64,000 nucleotides of DNA from assembly GCA_037176725.1 (NCBI GenBank), contig JAZBRS010000075.1, positions 72,542,001 through 72,606,000 on the forward strand. Reading direction: 5' to 3'. The first letter of the stretch is position 1; every line of letters begins with the position of its first letter. A program made the translations under genes and the position numbers. Positions 36,001 through 48,200 of this stretch are shown here, in pieces. The DNA is from Posidonia oceanica. Lineage: Eukaryota; Streptophyta; Magnoliopsida; Alismatales; Posidoniaceae. The notes beneath the pieces are model-generated. The model was given only the letters and a program-made list of their open reading frames with translations, did not search any database and was not told the DNA's origin.

Positions 36001-39000
36001 ATTTGTCTTTCTCAGCAGAGCTATCTCTCCTGAATGGTTTAGGCAGATCTTTCTCAACACCAGGGTTCAAGAGCTCGCCTTGTATCTTCCATTCTGGAAC
36101 ATAACTACAGATGTTATATATCTACTTTTAATATTGAAAAGAAATACAGGATGAGTTGACAATTATTGGGCAGGTTGCAAGTGACGTATATCAACAGCTA
36201 AAAGGCTGCCTGAAGAGGGGTGAAAATCAACTTACTTGATACATCAGATTTAAAAAAATTTACGTCTCTACTGAGTAAGAAATGTTCATGAAAAAGATAA
36301 AACAATTTGATATATTCAACATAATAATCAGTAAGAAATGTTCAATAAGAAACTTAGTTAAGATTTTGTAGCTTTAGTGCAAACATAAGATGCTTAGTGA
36401 AGTTTTCATAGACACCATGTGCAATGGTCAATGAGTAATGTCTGGCACATACTATGCTCCTTTGACTAGTAAATAACACTGAACAAATCATAGTGAATTC
36501 TCAATAACTGAGAAGCTCAACAATAGTTCCTTACCTCCATTTCAATATCACCCATGGTCAATGGAAGAACACTGAACACCAAATGTAAAATAATGATAGA
36601 AGCCATCATGACTAACCATAAAACTCCATGTGGTTCTCTATTTAAATATTAATAAATTTATAAATCCCAAACTTGCTGGAAGAATACCAAAGGAAAATAT
36701 CAGTAACCATCGAAACTACCATGTTTAAGTTACCTCATCTTTTAATCCTGCCCTATTGATACTCAAAAAGACTAATCAAAATCACCTCGAATTCCAACTT
36801 TTCCATCTACAACTGCATGGGAGAGTTTGAATTTCTATATCCTTCAGTCAACATGAGTCAGTCACGATCTCCATGTCATTCTGAAGTTGACCATCAAGTT
36901 CAACCTTTATTACATGTCTCCATCTCTCCTACAGTTCCATGATTTCAGCCAGTCAGTCATTATTCATTCACTCCAGCTTCTAAATATGAGAATATGTAGG
37001 TTAACCTTCAAAGACAAACTGTTCTACCAATCATAAAGTCTATGTTGACACAATTACTTTATGACAAGTATCTCTTCTATAGAAGTCATATGACTTAAAA
37101 ACTCAAATTAAATATAAAAGGTTAAAACCACAACAATGGATAGTCATACAAATTTAACAACTTATAAAATTCTGAGGACCCATTTGTCAGCAGCTTTTTT
37201 TTAGTTCAAAACCAAAAAGCTATTCATTGATTCACTATTTTTCAAAAAAAGCTTTGGAAGAAAGACCCATTTGGAACTACTTTTTCTAGAAAAGCATTTT
37301 TTGCCAAAAGCTTCAATTCCAAATGAGGCCTAAAACTAACTTCATAACGGAAATATTATTGACAAGATAAGGATTCATGGCAATTCTAATTTGAAAGCAA
37401 AGAAACACCTTATTTTTAATCTTTGTTGCTTAGAAGATAAAATCGTTTTTCTTAGATGGAACTTGAAAAACTCTTTTCCTACGAAACCAATTCATGAATA
37501 ATTTTTTTGTTTTAATAAAAACATGGATTCTTATATATGACTCAATAATCAAATATTAATTTAATTATTTACAAACTATAAATCTCTTTAGATACTTCTA
37601 ATAAATGTCTATATATGACTATTTCATTTTATGACTAATTTTATGGATCATTTTGCTAATGTCATATCTTCAAGAGTTAATTTTGTTATGAGCTTATGCC
37701 CCCCATGGCAAAAAATGGTTAATTGTTACTAGGGTGCAAAGGCAAATTAAGCCATCTCTAGAGGTAAGAGTTCACAGACTGCATGCGAACTGCATACAGT
37801 GTCAAAGGTCCAAAAGAATTGGTTTGGCCAAGAAAATGATTAACAATTACACAACTAATTCGGTGATGAAACCGATTACTCAACTTCATTGGCTGATTGG
37901 TGAAGATACTGATTTGATTAATCAGGCAATTAATCAGCCTATCAAACCGATTTTCCAAATGTAGCAGTGTCTTATTTTCTAAGCATGGCTCACTAGTTGC
38001 TTCCCGACTCAACTTGCTGCATCAGCACTGAAGTACTGAACCAACTCCTATAACTCCCATCCTTAAAGAACATCACTTTTCTCCAGAATTTGAAAGACAT
38101 GGTCCTGGAATCAATACCTGCCTTTAAACATACATGACAACTCCAATACACTATTGATATTAAGTAATACCCTTGTCATTTTCTACAATACCAAATTGTC
38201 AAGGATACACTCCATATCACCTTCACATACATGACATAACTCACATAAGTTAGTTAGTATCATAACAGAAAAGGTTGCCCATCGTGTTGTTTCATTTGTG
38301 GAATTGTTCTAGAGGTTTCTTGTGAGTAAAATAATTATCCAATGTATTATTCCAATCATCTACCACCACTAAGAAATTGGCAATCAACACCATACTGGGG
38401 ATGATTATGCAACAATTATAAGATGCTACAATGTCGAAATGCAGCCATATTTGCAGAAACATTAACATAACAGTCAAACAAATTCCTAAACCCATTAGTT
38501 GTGCAAGTTAAAATAGGATCACTTGCAATACTAACTTGTATTCAATCAGAGCTTAAAGATAAGAAGAGGCAGGGCAAAAAATGATACCTTACCAGTATTT
38601 TCCAGCTCCCCTTTCATCAAATATTTTCCTTCAGTACTTCCAATTTCAGATTTCCTGTTTGCAACGCCACTAAACCTTTCACGCGGAGAATCCCTGACTA
38701 TATCTCTCTCCCTTCCGCTATCCAAGACACGTTCTCTATCACTCTTTGACCGTCGCTCCCTGTCACGGTCTCTCTCCAACGCATACTCTCTATCCTTCTC
38801 TGATTCCCGTCCCCTATCCTTCACCGATCCATATTCCTTACTCCTCTCTGCTGCAAGCTCACTGTCCTCATTCAAGCTTTTTCCGCTGTCCCTCTCCCTT
38901 TCACCAAGATTCTGATTGCCAGTCTCTCGCCGAAACGACTCCTTCTCAAACCTCCGCTTTGCAGCAGCATCCCTTACTCCTCCATCTTCTTTCCACCCAG

Positions 39001-39379
39001 TCGAATCATCATGCGTCCTCCCAGACATACTCTTCGAATCGGCCGACAGCGAAGAAACCTTCACCTTCTCATTCTTCTCCACATCCAACCCCACAATTTT
39101 ATCCCTCTTCACCTCCACTCCACCTGCATGCCTCCCATGAGCATCCCCGTTCCACCGATCCGACATACCAGACACCTCCATCTCCCTATCCTTACCCTTC
39201 TTCCCATTCTCCACCTCCGCATTCCAATCCTTAACCTCCAAATCCCTCGCCAACACCTTCGCCGGCTCCAAATCCGACGAACTTCTGCCTCGTACCTTCA
39301 GATTCTCCTCCTCCACCGACGCCGATCGATCTCGGTGCTTCTGGGACCTGTGCGACTTGTGCCTCGAACTTCTTGGCAT
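33044..39379 (-). CDS. Plant nuclear RD/RE/RS-rich protein of unknown function
   Basis: Five coding exons on the minus strand read in frame: 39379-38593, 36093-35448, 35106-33741, 33634-33545 and 33403-33044, giving 1082 aa, with GT-AG introns in phases 1, 2, 0 and 0. The start MPRSSRHKSHRSQKHRDRS is basic. Residues about 140-240 are full of ER, RD and RE dipeptides (ERDRDRERRSKSDRERV). WKIQGELLNPGVEKDL follows at about 264. Residues about 480-930 include a Gly/Pro/Phe-rich stretch (NGFIPFQHGPSPTGFHPVMQ) and GVYLSKLDISLDLAHTELYR. The C-terminus is acidic and ends SRIHNSPESTH. I recall plant proteins of this build being labelled CCCH zinc finger 13-like, but no CCCH finger is visible here. Composition suggests a nuclear RNA-processing partner; this is inference. 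A short 5' UTR intron ending right before the ATG is possible. Confidence 0.85.
37170..37335. repeat. Possible MITE in intron 1 of the RD/RE-rich gene
   Basis: The ends read AGGACCCATTTG and CAAATGAGGCCT, an imperfect inverted repeat. The interior has several AAAAGCTTTT-like complementary runs. The class is unknown and confidence is low. Confidence 0.35.
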
Positions 39380-40059
39380 CTTGGAACAAAACGAAAACCC
39401 TAAATTCACAAAATTCCAGACGAATCGAGAAGAGAAGACGGTACCTCGACCCTAACCCTAGTTCCTTCGGCGGAACTGATCACATGGAGGCCGCGGTCGA
39501 CTGAGACGGCAGGGATCGAGGGTTTGGCGGCGGCGGAGGAGGCGGAGGAGAGAGGGGGATCGTCTCGGTGGTTTGGGTGGAGAGAGGCGAGGATTGGAGT
39601 GGTAGTTGGTTTCTCTGGAGTCGCGACGCGACCTTTGGGAGGTGGCGATTTTCTAGTTTATGAAATGTCGGGAATGTCCTCGGATTTTATGTGGTATTAC
39701 GGATTGGGGTTGGGGTGTTTTCGAGAGGTTGGGTGGGTTTCGGTGGTGGATGGTGAGGGTAGAACGGGGAACTGGGTTGGTCCCTATGGTGCGTGTCGGT
39801 GGCTCGTGAGTTGTGAGGGGAAGACCCGTCGGATTGCTTTGGACATCATGAATAATACAGTTTTGATGTGTCATTGTGAACAAGATTTTGGGATTTTTAA
39901 ATACTCACCTTGAAAATCGTATTGTCGTCGATAACTTCTTTACGCAACAAATCTTCTGTATATATTTAATAACTCAAAAATTTTATCTATATGTACCTAT
40001 TATCAACTATCGTCTAAATTCGTTGAGTCTTCGTACCTAATTCATGGTTAACGCATAGA
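39380..40059 (-). promoter_or_regulatory. 5' UTR and promoter of the RD/RE-rich gene
   Basis: GC-rich near the gene (39420-39640), with CTAGGGTTAG-type motifs on the minus strand, then AT-rich. The plus-strand open frame here (39524-39913) matches nothing and is not called. Confidence 0.45.
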
Positions 40060-40064
40060 AAAAG

Positions 40065-41320
40065 TGATAAACACGTAATTCATACATATTTTATTTCTCA
40101 TATTTATTAATTATTGTATATAAATAATACTACTTGATGTATTTTTAGTTAATTTTACAGGAACCTAAAGTATTACGAGCAAATGCGGATAAAAGAGGAA
40201 AATAAGATGAAAAGATCAAATACGTTGCAAATAAGAGAAGAAATCCCAGTTCAACTAGACTACAATTAAAGATTCAATTTATGCATCACGCATCAAATTC
40301 AAATTCAAATGGATCTTAGATGTGCGCAATATTCTCAACAAGCAACCAATTCAAATAGAAATTTCAAAATATAATGGTCAATTGGTGGTGGTTGGTGGCC
40401 CCTATTATAAATGGAAAGAATTCCTAAAATTTAGGGACATCTTTTATATTGAAGATATTATCTATATTTGTAATTTAAATTTAAAAAAGATGTAACCCCT
40501 ATTTATGTCTATAAATATGGGAATTCTCTATGTATTTCATCATCATCTAATTTGTATACTTCTTCTTTAAGGCCGCTTCTCTAATTGCGGAGTTGAGTTT
40601 TAAAAGTTGATTATATCATGTTCGAATGATCAACATTATTAGTTTTATTTTTATTATGTTTCCTTCTTATTTTTATTTTTGTTTTCTTTTTTCAATCATG
40701 TGCTAAATTTCATTTCTAGGATTAGATGAAGCTATGGTAATTTCATGATGGTGTGATTAGTTTTTCTCTCTTCTCTCTTGTGCTTCATGTCATAATCATA
40801 TATGCTAGACTAGCACGACATTGGTTTCCAGTTATTTCAATAAACTTTAATAGGCTAATATTGATTGCATCCTTTTAGTCTATACTTAGGGAAGAGTAAA
40901 TTAAGGATCGTGTGTATTGTCGTAGTTATATTATGTTATCAAATAATTAAATCATGTTTTTGTTTTTCTATTCATGTACTTGATAGTCTACCATGTATTC
41001 CATATAGGCTATGCTTGTTAGAATGGAAGTCTTTAGTTTGATTTTTAAGAATGAAAAGGGAGAGAGAGTGAACTAGTTGATCATCATGTTAATTGTATAG
41101 TGGATTCAAAATCCTAGGCTTCATCATATAATTTCAAATATTAAAATCATCATGTTTTCTTTTATTTCACCAGATTCCAATTCCATCTTCTTATTTTCCA
41201 TCATAATTTGATAATTGTAATTAAAATCTAGAATTCACTTTTTCCTGTGGGATCGATCCGTATTTGTCTTTGTGCTACATAGTATATTGTGCACTTACGG
41301 TATATTAAAATTAGACATCA
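40065..41320 (+). mobile_element. Athila-type solo LTR (S0)
   Basis: It starts TGATAAACACGTAATTC and ends AGACATCA. Perfect target duplications aaaag flank it at 40060-40064 and 41321-41325. Its 1256 bp length and U5 (GGGATCGATCCGTATTTG, CATAGTATATTGTGCACTT) match the LTRs of E1 and E2 (1260 bp). A TATA motif (TATAAATATG) lies near 40510. It carries no coding sequence, and its divergence from E2 suggests an older insertion. Confidence 0.88.
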
Positions 41321-42396
41321 AAAAGACTAACCTGCCATTCGTCTAAAAAACCCTAACTAGTCCCCGATTCACTTGATCTGTGGTCCCCCGATTCGCTTGA
41401 AAACGCCGACTGTCGTTGTTGACTGTTGTTATTGTGGAGTGCTGTCGGACGATCATCATCGTTGAGAGCAACGAGATCGGTGGTGATCGGGGCTGGTGGA
41501 ACTAGAGCATTGGTGGTGGAGCTGATCGTGGAGAAAAGGTAAACTTTGGACAACGATGACTGGTAAATCGATGTTAGTTTCAGAATATTTTAAAAACTTC
41601 CCTCGTAATAGTTTGGAATCAATCCAATAGATTATTGCTTAGGGTGATTTTACTATTTAGGGTTTGGGTTCTTCTCGGTTTCAATTAGGGTTTCTTCTAG
41701 ATTTCACTATTTAAGGTTAGGATTAAGGTTTTGATCAATTATGTTTACAATTAACCTAATTAGAGTTTTCATGTTCTGTTTGTGAAATTAACTTAGGGTT
41801 TTCTGTTTCTTAATTAAGTTTTATCGATTTAACAGTTAGGGTTAGGGTTTTGATCGATTGTATTTATAATCGACCTAATTAGGATTTTCATGTTCTGTTT
41901 ATGAAATTAACTTGGGATTTTTTGTTTCTTAATCAAGTTTTATCGATTTAATAATTAGGGTTAGGGTTTTGATTGATTGTGTTTCCAATCGATCTAATTA
42001 GAGTTTTCATGTTCTATTTATGAAATTAACTTAGGATTTTCTATTTCTTAATCAAGTTTTATCGATTTAACAGTTAGGATTAGGATTTTGATCGATTGTG
42101 TTTACAATCGACCTAATTAGGTTTTCATGTTCTGTTTATGAAATTAACTTAGGGTTTTCTTGTTAATTGCATGTTCTTTTGATTGTTCATTATGTATGAT
42201 TGTTAATTGTTAAAATTAAGTTATTATGATTGTTTATTATGTCAAATTATGATTGCACTATGATTGCTCATTAAGAGCCCTGCTAATTGCATGTTAATTG
42301 AAGTTTTTTAAATAGAGGTTGTTTATTATGCTTATATGTTAAATGTGTGACATGTTTAGTTAAGTGTGGCTTAGTTAATTTTGTCATTTTAGGTCA
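41321..42396. other. Region before the MULE transposase, including a 119 bp tandem repeat
   Basis: The sequence between S0 and the first recognisable MULE coding contains CCGATTCACTTGATCT-type repeats (41365-41400) and a four-copy array. It may be the 5' part of the transposon; no terminal inverted repeat could be confirmed because the right end is not in clear view. Confidence 0.4.
41703..42165 (+). repeat. 119 bp tandem repeat, about four copies
   Basis: The phrase TATCGATTTA recurs at 41822, 41941 and 42060, a period of exactly 119 bp. A diverged first copy starts near 41703. Each unit holds TTAGGGTTTTGATCGATTG and TCATGTTCTGTTTATGAAAT. Confidence 0.88.
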
Positions 42397-44031
42397 TTAT
42401 TAGAAGAGAATTACATACGTAAGATTTCACATGGAGGTAAATGGGAGATAAATAAGAATGGGATGACTTATCCTAATTTTTTTACCAAAGACAGAGAAGG
42501 TTTTATCATTAATAGTGATTATGCAAACTTAGTCATGATTTGGGAGGCAACGGGTAAGGTAGTAGATTGGGAGGTCAATCAGTCTTTTCCTGTCTACCAC
42601 AAAATACCACATTTGAAGGAGTATAGACAATTACTCTATGAAACTGATGTCGTAGAGATGTTTTCTTGGAAAAACCCTATAAAAGATTATAGACTTATAT
42701 GTCACAGTAAAGGAGACTAGGCCTCCAGTGCAATGTGAGGCCAAAAAAGGTAAATTGCCAGTGACCAAGAAGGATGGTAAAAGATAGAACATGGGGTAGA
42801 CTGAGCTTGCATTTCAGGATAGTGACTCTTCTGATTCTATATAGGTTTATAGTGATCCTGATGAAGAAGATGAGTATGATTATGAGGAGTTTGAAGAAGA
42901 GTATGAAGAAGAGTTTGTAGAAGATTTTGAACAAGCATGTCAAGGACTTTTACAAATTGAGGAAGGTGTGGCAGAAGTTTCTAAGGTGCCACAAGTTCTT
43001 AAGGAAGTTCAACCAGAAGTTACTATAAAGGAAGAAGATGACTTCACACTGCCTAAGGAGGTTGCTGTAGGTGTTGATTTGAATGAGCACTAGGTGATGA
43101 TGGAAGTATGGATGGAGATCCTGATTATGTACAATTAGAAAATAGCTACCACACATTGCAAAGCAGTCAAAGTGATGAAGATGAGTATGAGGAGTCTGAT
43201 TTTCATGTACCAGACCAAGGTGGACCCTCCATAACAGTTAATATGGAGACACCAGACATGACTAAGGGGGCAAAATATGAGAATATTTATCAGTTCAAGC
43301 CAACACTTAGGCAGTACAACAATATCAATGAGTGCAAAGTAAAATACATTAAGAGTGAACCCAAGTGTGTTACTGTTAGGTGTGCAGATATGAATTATAA
43401 ATGGAGGTTACATGCATCTAAATTAGCTGATGGGATCACATTTCAAGTTAAAGTGACTAGTGAACCTTATACTTGTTCATCTGTGAACAAGTGTGGCAAT
43501 GAGAGTGCATCAAAGTATTAGATTGCTTCTAAAGTAAAGCCATGGTTGAAGCTTGATGGTAGTCTTAAGGTGAAGGACTTGTCAGCTAGATTGTTGGAAA
43601 AGTACCATCTACAGCTACCATATCACAGAGTGTAGAAAGGGAAGGATATTACTATGACAGAATTACATGGTAGTTGGGAGGATTTGTACAACCTTGTTCC
43701 TGACATGGTTGTTGCTTTGAACAAACTAAATCCTGGAAGCACAAGCAAAAATGAAGTTGACAAGTTTTATAGATTTACAAGACTATGTGTGCGTTTCAAG
43801 GCTTGTAAAGATGGTTTCCTTGAAGGATGTAGGCCCCTTCTAGGGTTAGATGGGTGCCATTTGAAGACAAAATACAAGGCAGTTCTACTTGTAGCAACTG
43901 CATTAGATGGAAACTATGGCATGTTTCTAGCAGCTTTCTCCATTGTAGACTCTAAGAGTGGGGACAATTGGAGGTGGTTTTTAAAGTGCTTAAAGGAGGC
44001 ACTTGGTAATGTGAATGGGATGGTCTATAGG
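42397..44031 (+). pseudogene. MULE transposase, N-terminal half
   Basis: HGGKW and GMTYPNFFTKDREGF (about 42430-42510) resemble the N-terminal domain of MURA proteins. An acidic Asp/Glu stretch follows (42840-42950) after stops and frameshifts. The DNA-binding domain is at 43108-43521 (KYIKSEPKCVTVRC, NYKWRLHASKL). The catalytic domain begins at 43654-44031 with CRPLLGLDGCHLKTKYKAVL, which holds the first catalytic Asp, and DSWRWFL-like NWRWFLKCLKEAL. E2 inserted where relatives have SDR-KGL; the bases left here read VYR, so the second catalytic Asp seems already lost. At least four disruptions. Confidence 0.85.
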
Positions 44032-45202
44032 TGATTAGCACATTATTCTTACATATTTTATGCCCATATTTATCTCTTTTGTTCATAAATAATATTACTC
44101 GAGGTATTTTGTGCAATTTGTGCAGGAACTTTGGACCTGAAGAGAAAAGAGGAAAATGAGGAAAAATGATAAAAGACAAAAAGAAATGCAAATCCAAGGA
44201 TAAAAGAAATGGAAATTCGTGCAATATATCAAATATATCTTTTCCACGTGTGTGAACACGAGGAGTAAGATAAGATAATAGAAGCAACAAAGTTGGAAAA
44301 AATTCAGGAACAGGTGGCGCCCCCCAGGCGCCCAAAAGCACATCTGGCGCCTAGAGAAGATATGTTTGACTCTGTCTTTGGAAATCAAAGAAATATCTTG
44401 GAAATATCTTGTAATTGAAATTCAGTTTCCTCATTTGTATCCGGATTTGTTTATGTGACGGTCAAGCCTTGTAAACCTATAAAAGGGACCCATTGTGTAA
44501 ACCCTAGGGGATCCTTAATCTTCCACATTAGGCTTAAGTTTTCTTCCTCCATTGTTTAGAGTTCTTCAAGCTTAGTTTCTGTAATCAAGGTATTTTTATC
44601 AATAGAAGTTCATTTTCTTTCTATTAATTATGTCTTGTTCTTCTTTTTCCTTTTCTTTTAGTTTTATGTTTTCCATTGTCATGTGTGGCTAAGTTCTTAA
44701 ATTTAGGGCTTAGATGAAGTTTATGTATGTTCATATGTTGTGACTGGTTTCTCTTTGTCTTCTCATGCTTAAATGCTATGATTATGTAGACTGGATGTAT
44801 ATGACATGAATCATTCATTATTCGATAAACTTTGATAGATTAATATTGATAACATCTTTTTAGTGTATGCTTAGAGAAGAATACTTGGGGGTTGTGTATA
44901 TAATCGCAGATCTATCGTATATCATTTGATTTAGTTTATTTTGTGTGATTTTATCTTAGGACTTGATAATATATGGTGCTTTGCATATAGGTTATGCTTG
45001 TTAGGATAAGAACCATTGAGTAAACTATTTAGATCATGAAAAGAGACAATAGTGGATTTAATCATGCATATTGAATTTTACATAAATGGATTCAAAGCCC
45101 TAGGTTTGTTTTAATTAGTTTGATTTACATCTTCTATTTGTAGTTCTTAATCATCATCTCTCTCAACCACCCTTTCAATAGTCGATAATAAGTCTTTGTT
45201 TT

Positions 45203-48200
45203 TGTAGTAATCCCGGTGTTCAGATTGTCTATGCATACTGCCAAAAGCTCGCATGCACCGATAAGAATCAGGTTCACTATTAGTGGCTATGTCCGAGGAG
45301 GAAGGCTCAACTCGAAAACACTTAAAATAGGGAAGAAAAGGAAAGAAAAGAAGAAGATAAGACAATTCAGAGTTGCCACTGTATCTATTATCGGGAGACA
45401 AGAAAAATCGGGGAAATACGTGAATTAACACGCAAAACCAAGCAAAGGATGCAAGGCAGGGCAATGCAAAAGAAAACAGATGCAAATGAATGTAAATGAT
45501 ATGACTCATGCCTAGGATAAGGGCAATATGATCATTGCGGGCCAAAAGACTGGACAAGGACTCCTGTTACGTGCGGGGAAGGTGTTAGGCACCCCCGACA
45601 TGCCCGAGAATCGGTCTTTCTAGGCTTACGCTCGCATACGCAGCGAAATGTAGATTTGAATGCCTAAGTACCAATGAATGCCTAATTAGATGCTCAAAGG
45701 TGTGCTATAAGTGAGAGAATGCAATGCAAGGAAGTAAACGTGCAGTCTAAGCGCTCAGCAACGTTGTCTGTGTTCCGAACCGGGCGAACCCTGGTTCGTG
45801 AGAACTCCAGGCAGTAAGCATCAATGCCCTATATGCAAATGCAATCGATAAAACAAATCAGCGGGAAAACCAAGCAATGCAGGCGACATGCAAGAGAAAA
45901 CAGCATAAAACACGCAAAACGATGCGAGAAATAGAAGCGACACGCGAAACGGTGCAAGAAACAGAAGCGACACGCAAAACGGTGCAAAAACGAAGCGAGT
46001 ACGTAAAACGGTGCAAAAAGCAAAACTAGCACGCGAAACGATGCGAAAAACAAAGCAGGCATGCGAATCGGTGAAAGAAACATAAGCGGCACGTGAAACG
46101 GTGCGAGAAACAAGACAGGCACGCAAAATGGTGCGAGAAACGGAGCGAGTACGTAAAACGGTGGGAAAAGCAAAGTAGGCACGCAAAACGGTGCCAAAGC
46201 AGACGAAATAAAACATCGGTAAAGCCATGCAAATGCAGATGCAAAGAGGAAGAGCAAGAGAAGTAAAGGGGAGGCAAATGGTGCAAGTGTAAGGACAAGC
46301 GCCGCTTAAAGACCACGCAATGTAGGTGTAAAGACCTACAAAGGGGGAAGGAAGCAAGTGGAGGGATCACCACTGTTCTGTGACTGTTTCCCACTAATCC
46401 GTCCCACGATATGTCTCGCACGCTGCCAAAAGCTCGCGGTGCGATCGGATTGTGGAAAAAGGAGAAGAAAGTCGCAATTAGAAGTGAATGCAGGGGAAAC
46501 ACAACCCAAAGATACCAAGAGTACGCGAAAAGAAGAAATAGAGTTGATAGGGGAGAAAAGGAAGTCCTAGTCTACATGTTCGAGAAAGCGAGAAGCAAAA
46601 ATAATGCATGCAATGCAAATGACGTGCAAATGAAGTGCTGGGGTTCAGAAGGACTTACCTTGGAGATCTGAAGCCTGATCTGAGAAATGCTTGGTCTGTG
46701 TTGAAGTACGCTCCACCGGGGTTGTCTAGGTAGCTTGGTTGAGAAGATCCGGCGGTCCGATCAGAAGATATGCAGGCTTCAAGGCAGAAGGGCCAGAACA
46801 AGGAAGAAGAATGGATCTAAGTGTAAAAGAGGTCCTAGGGGTTTGCAAAACAGGTCCTCCCACGTAAATAGGAGCTAGGAATGCTTAAGTGTGTGCAAAG
46901 ATACATGGGTGCAATGCATGCAAAAATGCAAGAAAAGGACCTAAGAATGACTTTTCAGAAAAGTTAAGGACCTATATGCAATTTTTGAAAAAGTCAATGA
47001 CCTAAATGCAAAGATTTTGAAAAGTTAGGGGCTAATATGCAAGGTTTTTGAAAACTTGAGGGTCTGAATGCAATTTGATAAAATGCAGGGTCTGAAATGC
47101 AATTTAATAAGGAAAACATGCATTTAAATGAGTTTTATAAACATGTGAAGGACCTATATGCAATTTTGAAACATGTAAGGGCTAAAATGCAATTTTATAA
47201 GGTAAAATGCAGAAAAAATGGGTTATGTGAATGCAAACAGAGGATCTAGGTGTGATTTTGAAATATGCAGGGGCTAAAATACAATTTTATAAGGAAAAAT
47301 GCAAGAAAACAGATGCTGTGCTTGCAAATGAAGGACCTATGTGCAAAAATCAGAAAACATGGGATGAAAATGCAATGCAGTAAAGAAAAGATGAAAATTA
47401 AATGATTTAACAACAGATCAGAGGACCAAAAAGCAAATAAAATAAAGATCAAGATTAAAATGCAATATACTAAGGTAAAAACAGAATATTAAATGAGATT
47501 AACAACCAGAGGACTAACATACAAAAATAAAAAGATGCTGGACTGGAAAATAAAGAGCAAAAACTACATTTGAACTACTGTAGGATCAATAAGTAAATAA
47601 AATAAACAGCAGGACTAGAAATTAAATGGACAGAAAGTTAAATGAACTGGAAATAGACTAGAATGCAAATAAAATAAATAACTGAGTTGGAAATAAAGAA
47701 AAACAAATAAACTGTAACTGCAAAGGACTTAGAAGTAAATAAAAAACATGCTGGGCTAGAAATAAAGTAAAACTTAAAGAAAAACACAGCAGGAGGACTA
47801 ACATGTAATTAAACAGATTTTTAGATTTTTCATGCAATTTCATATGATTTAAATTCAAACTTAAATGATTCTTAAACGTTGGCAATATTGGAAAGCAATA
47901 AAATAAAAATGCAGGGTAGATATGCAATATTTGGCAAAATTAGCATAGTTAACAAAAATAAAAGCACAGTAATTGCAGAGGAAGTGGCCATTGTAGCAGG
48001 ACGCTACCAGTGGCCGGAGAGAGCAGAGGAGGGGTGCTGGTGAGGCACTGAATGGCGGGCGGGGTGCTCCGGAGTTGCACGGAGGCTGGAGCGACGCTAG
48101 CGGGCCGTGACGTGGCCTGAGGATGGCCGGAGAAGACGACGGAGCCTGACAGAGAAGGAAGAAGCAGACCGGACGATCGGCACGACGTCGGCGAGATCTA

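Noticed and set aside
34083..36154. Plus-strand frames opposite the RD/RE-rich gene
   Set aside because: Shadows of the real exons on the minus strand.
39524..39913. 129-codon plus-strand frame starting MAAAEEAEERGGSS
   Set aside because: It overlaps the GC-rich promoter/5' UTR of the minus-strand gene and resembles no protein family I know.
41640..42130. TTAGGGTTAGGG words
   Set aside because: They recur only as part of the 119 bp tandem unit; not the plant telomere repeat TTTAGGG in series.
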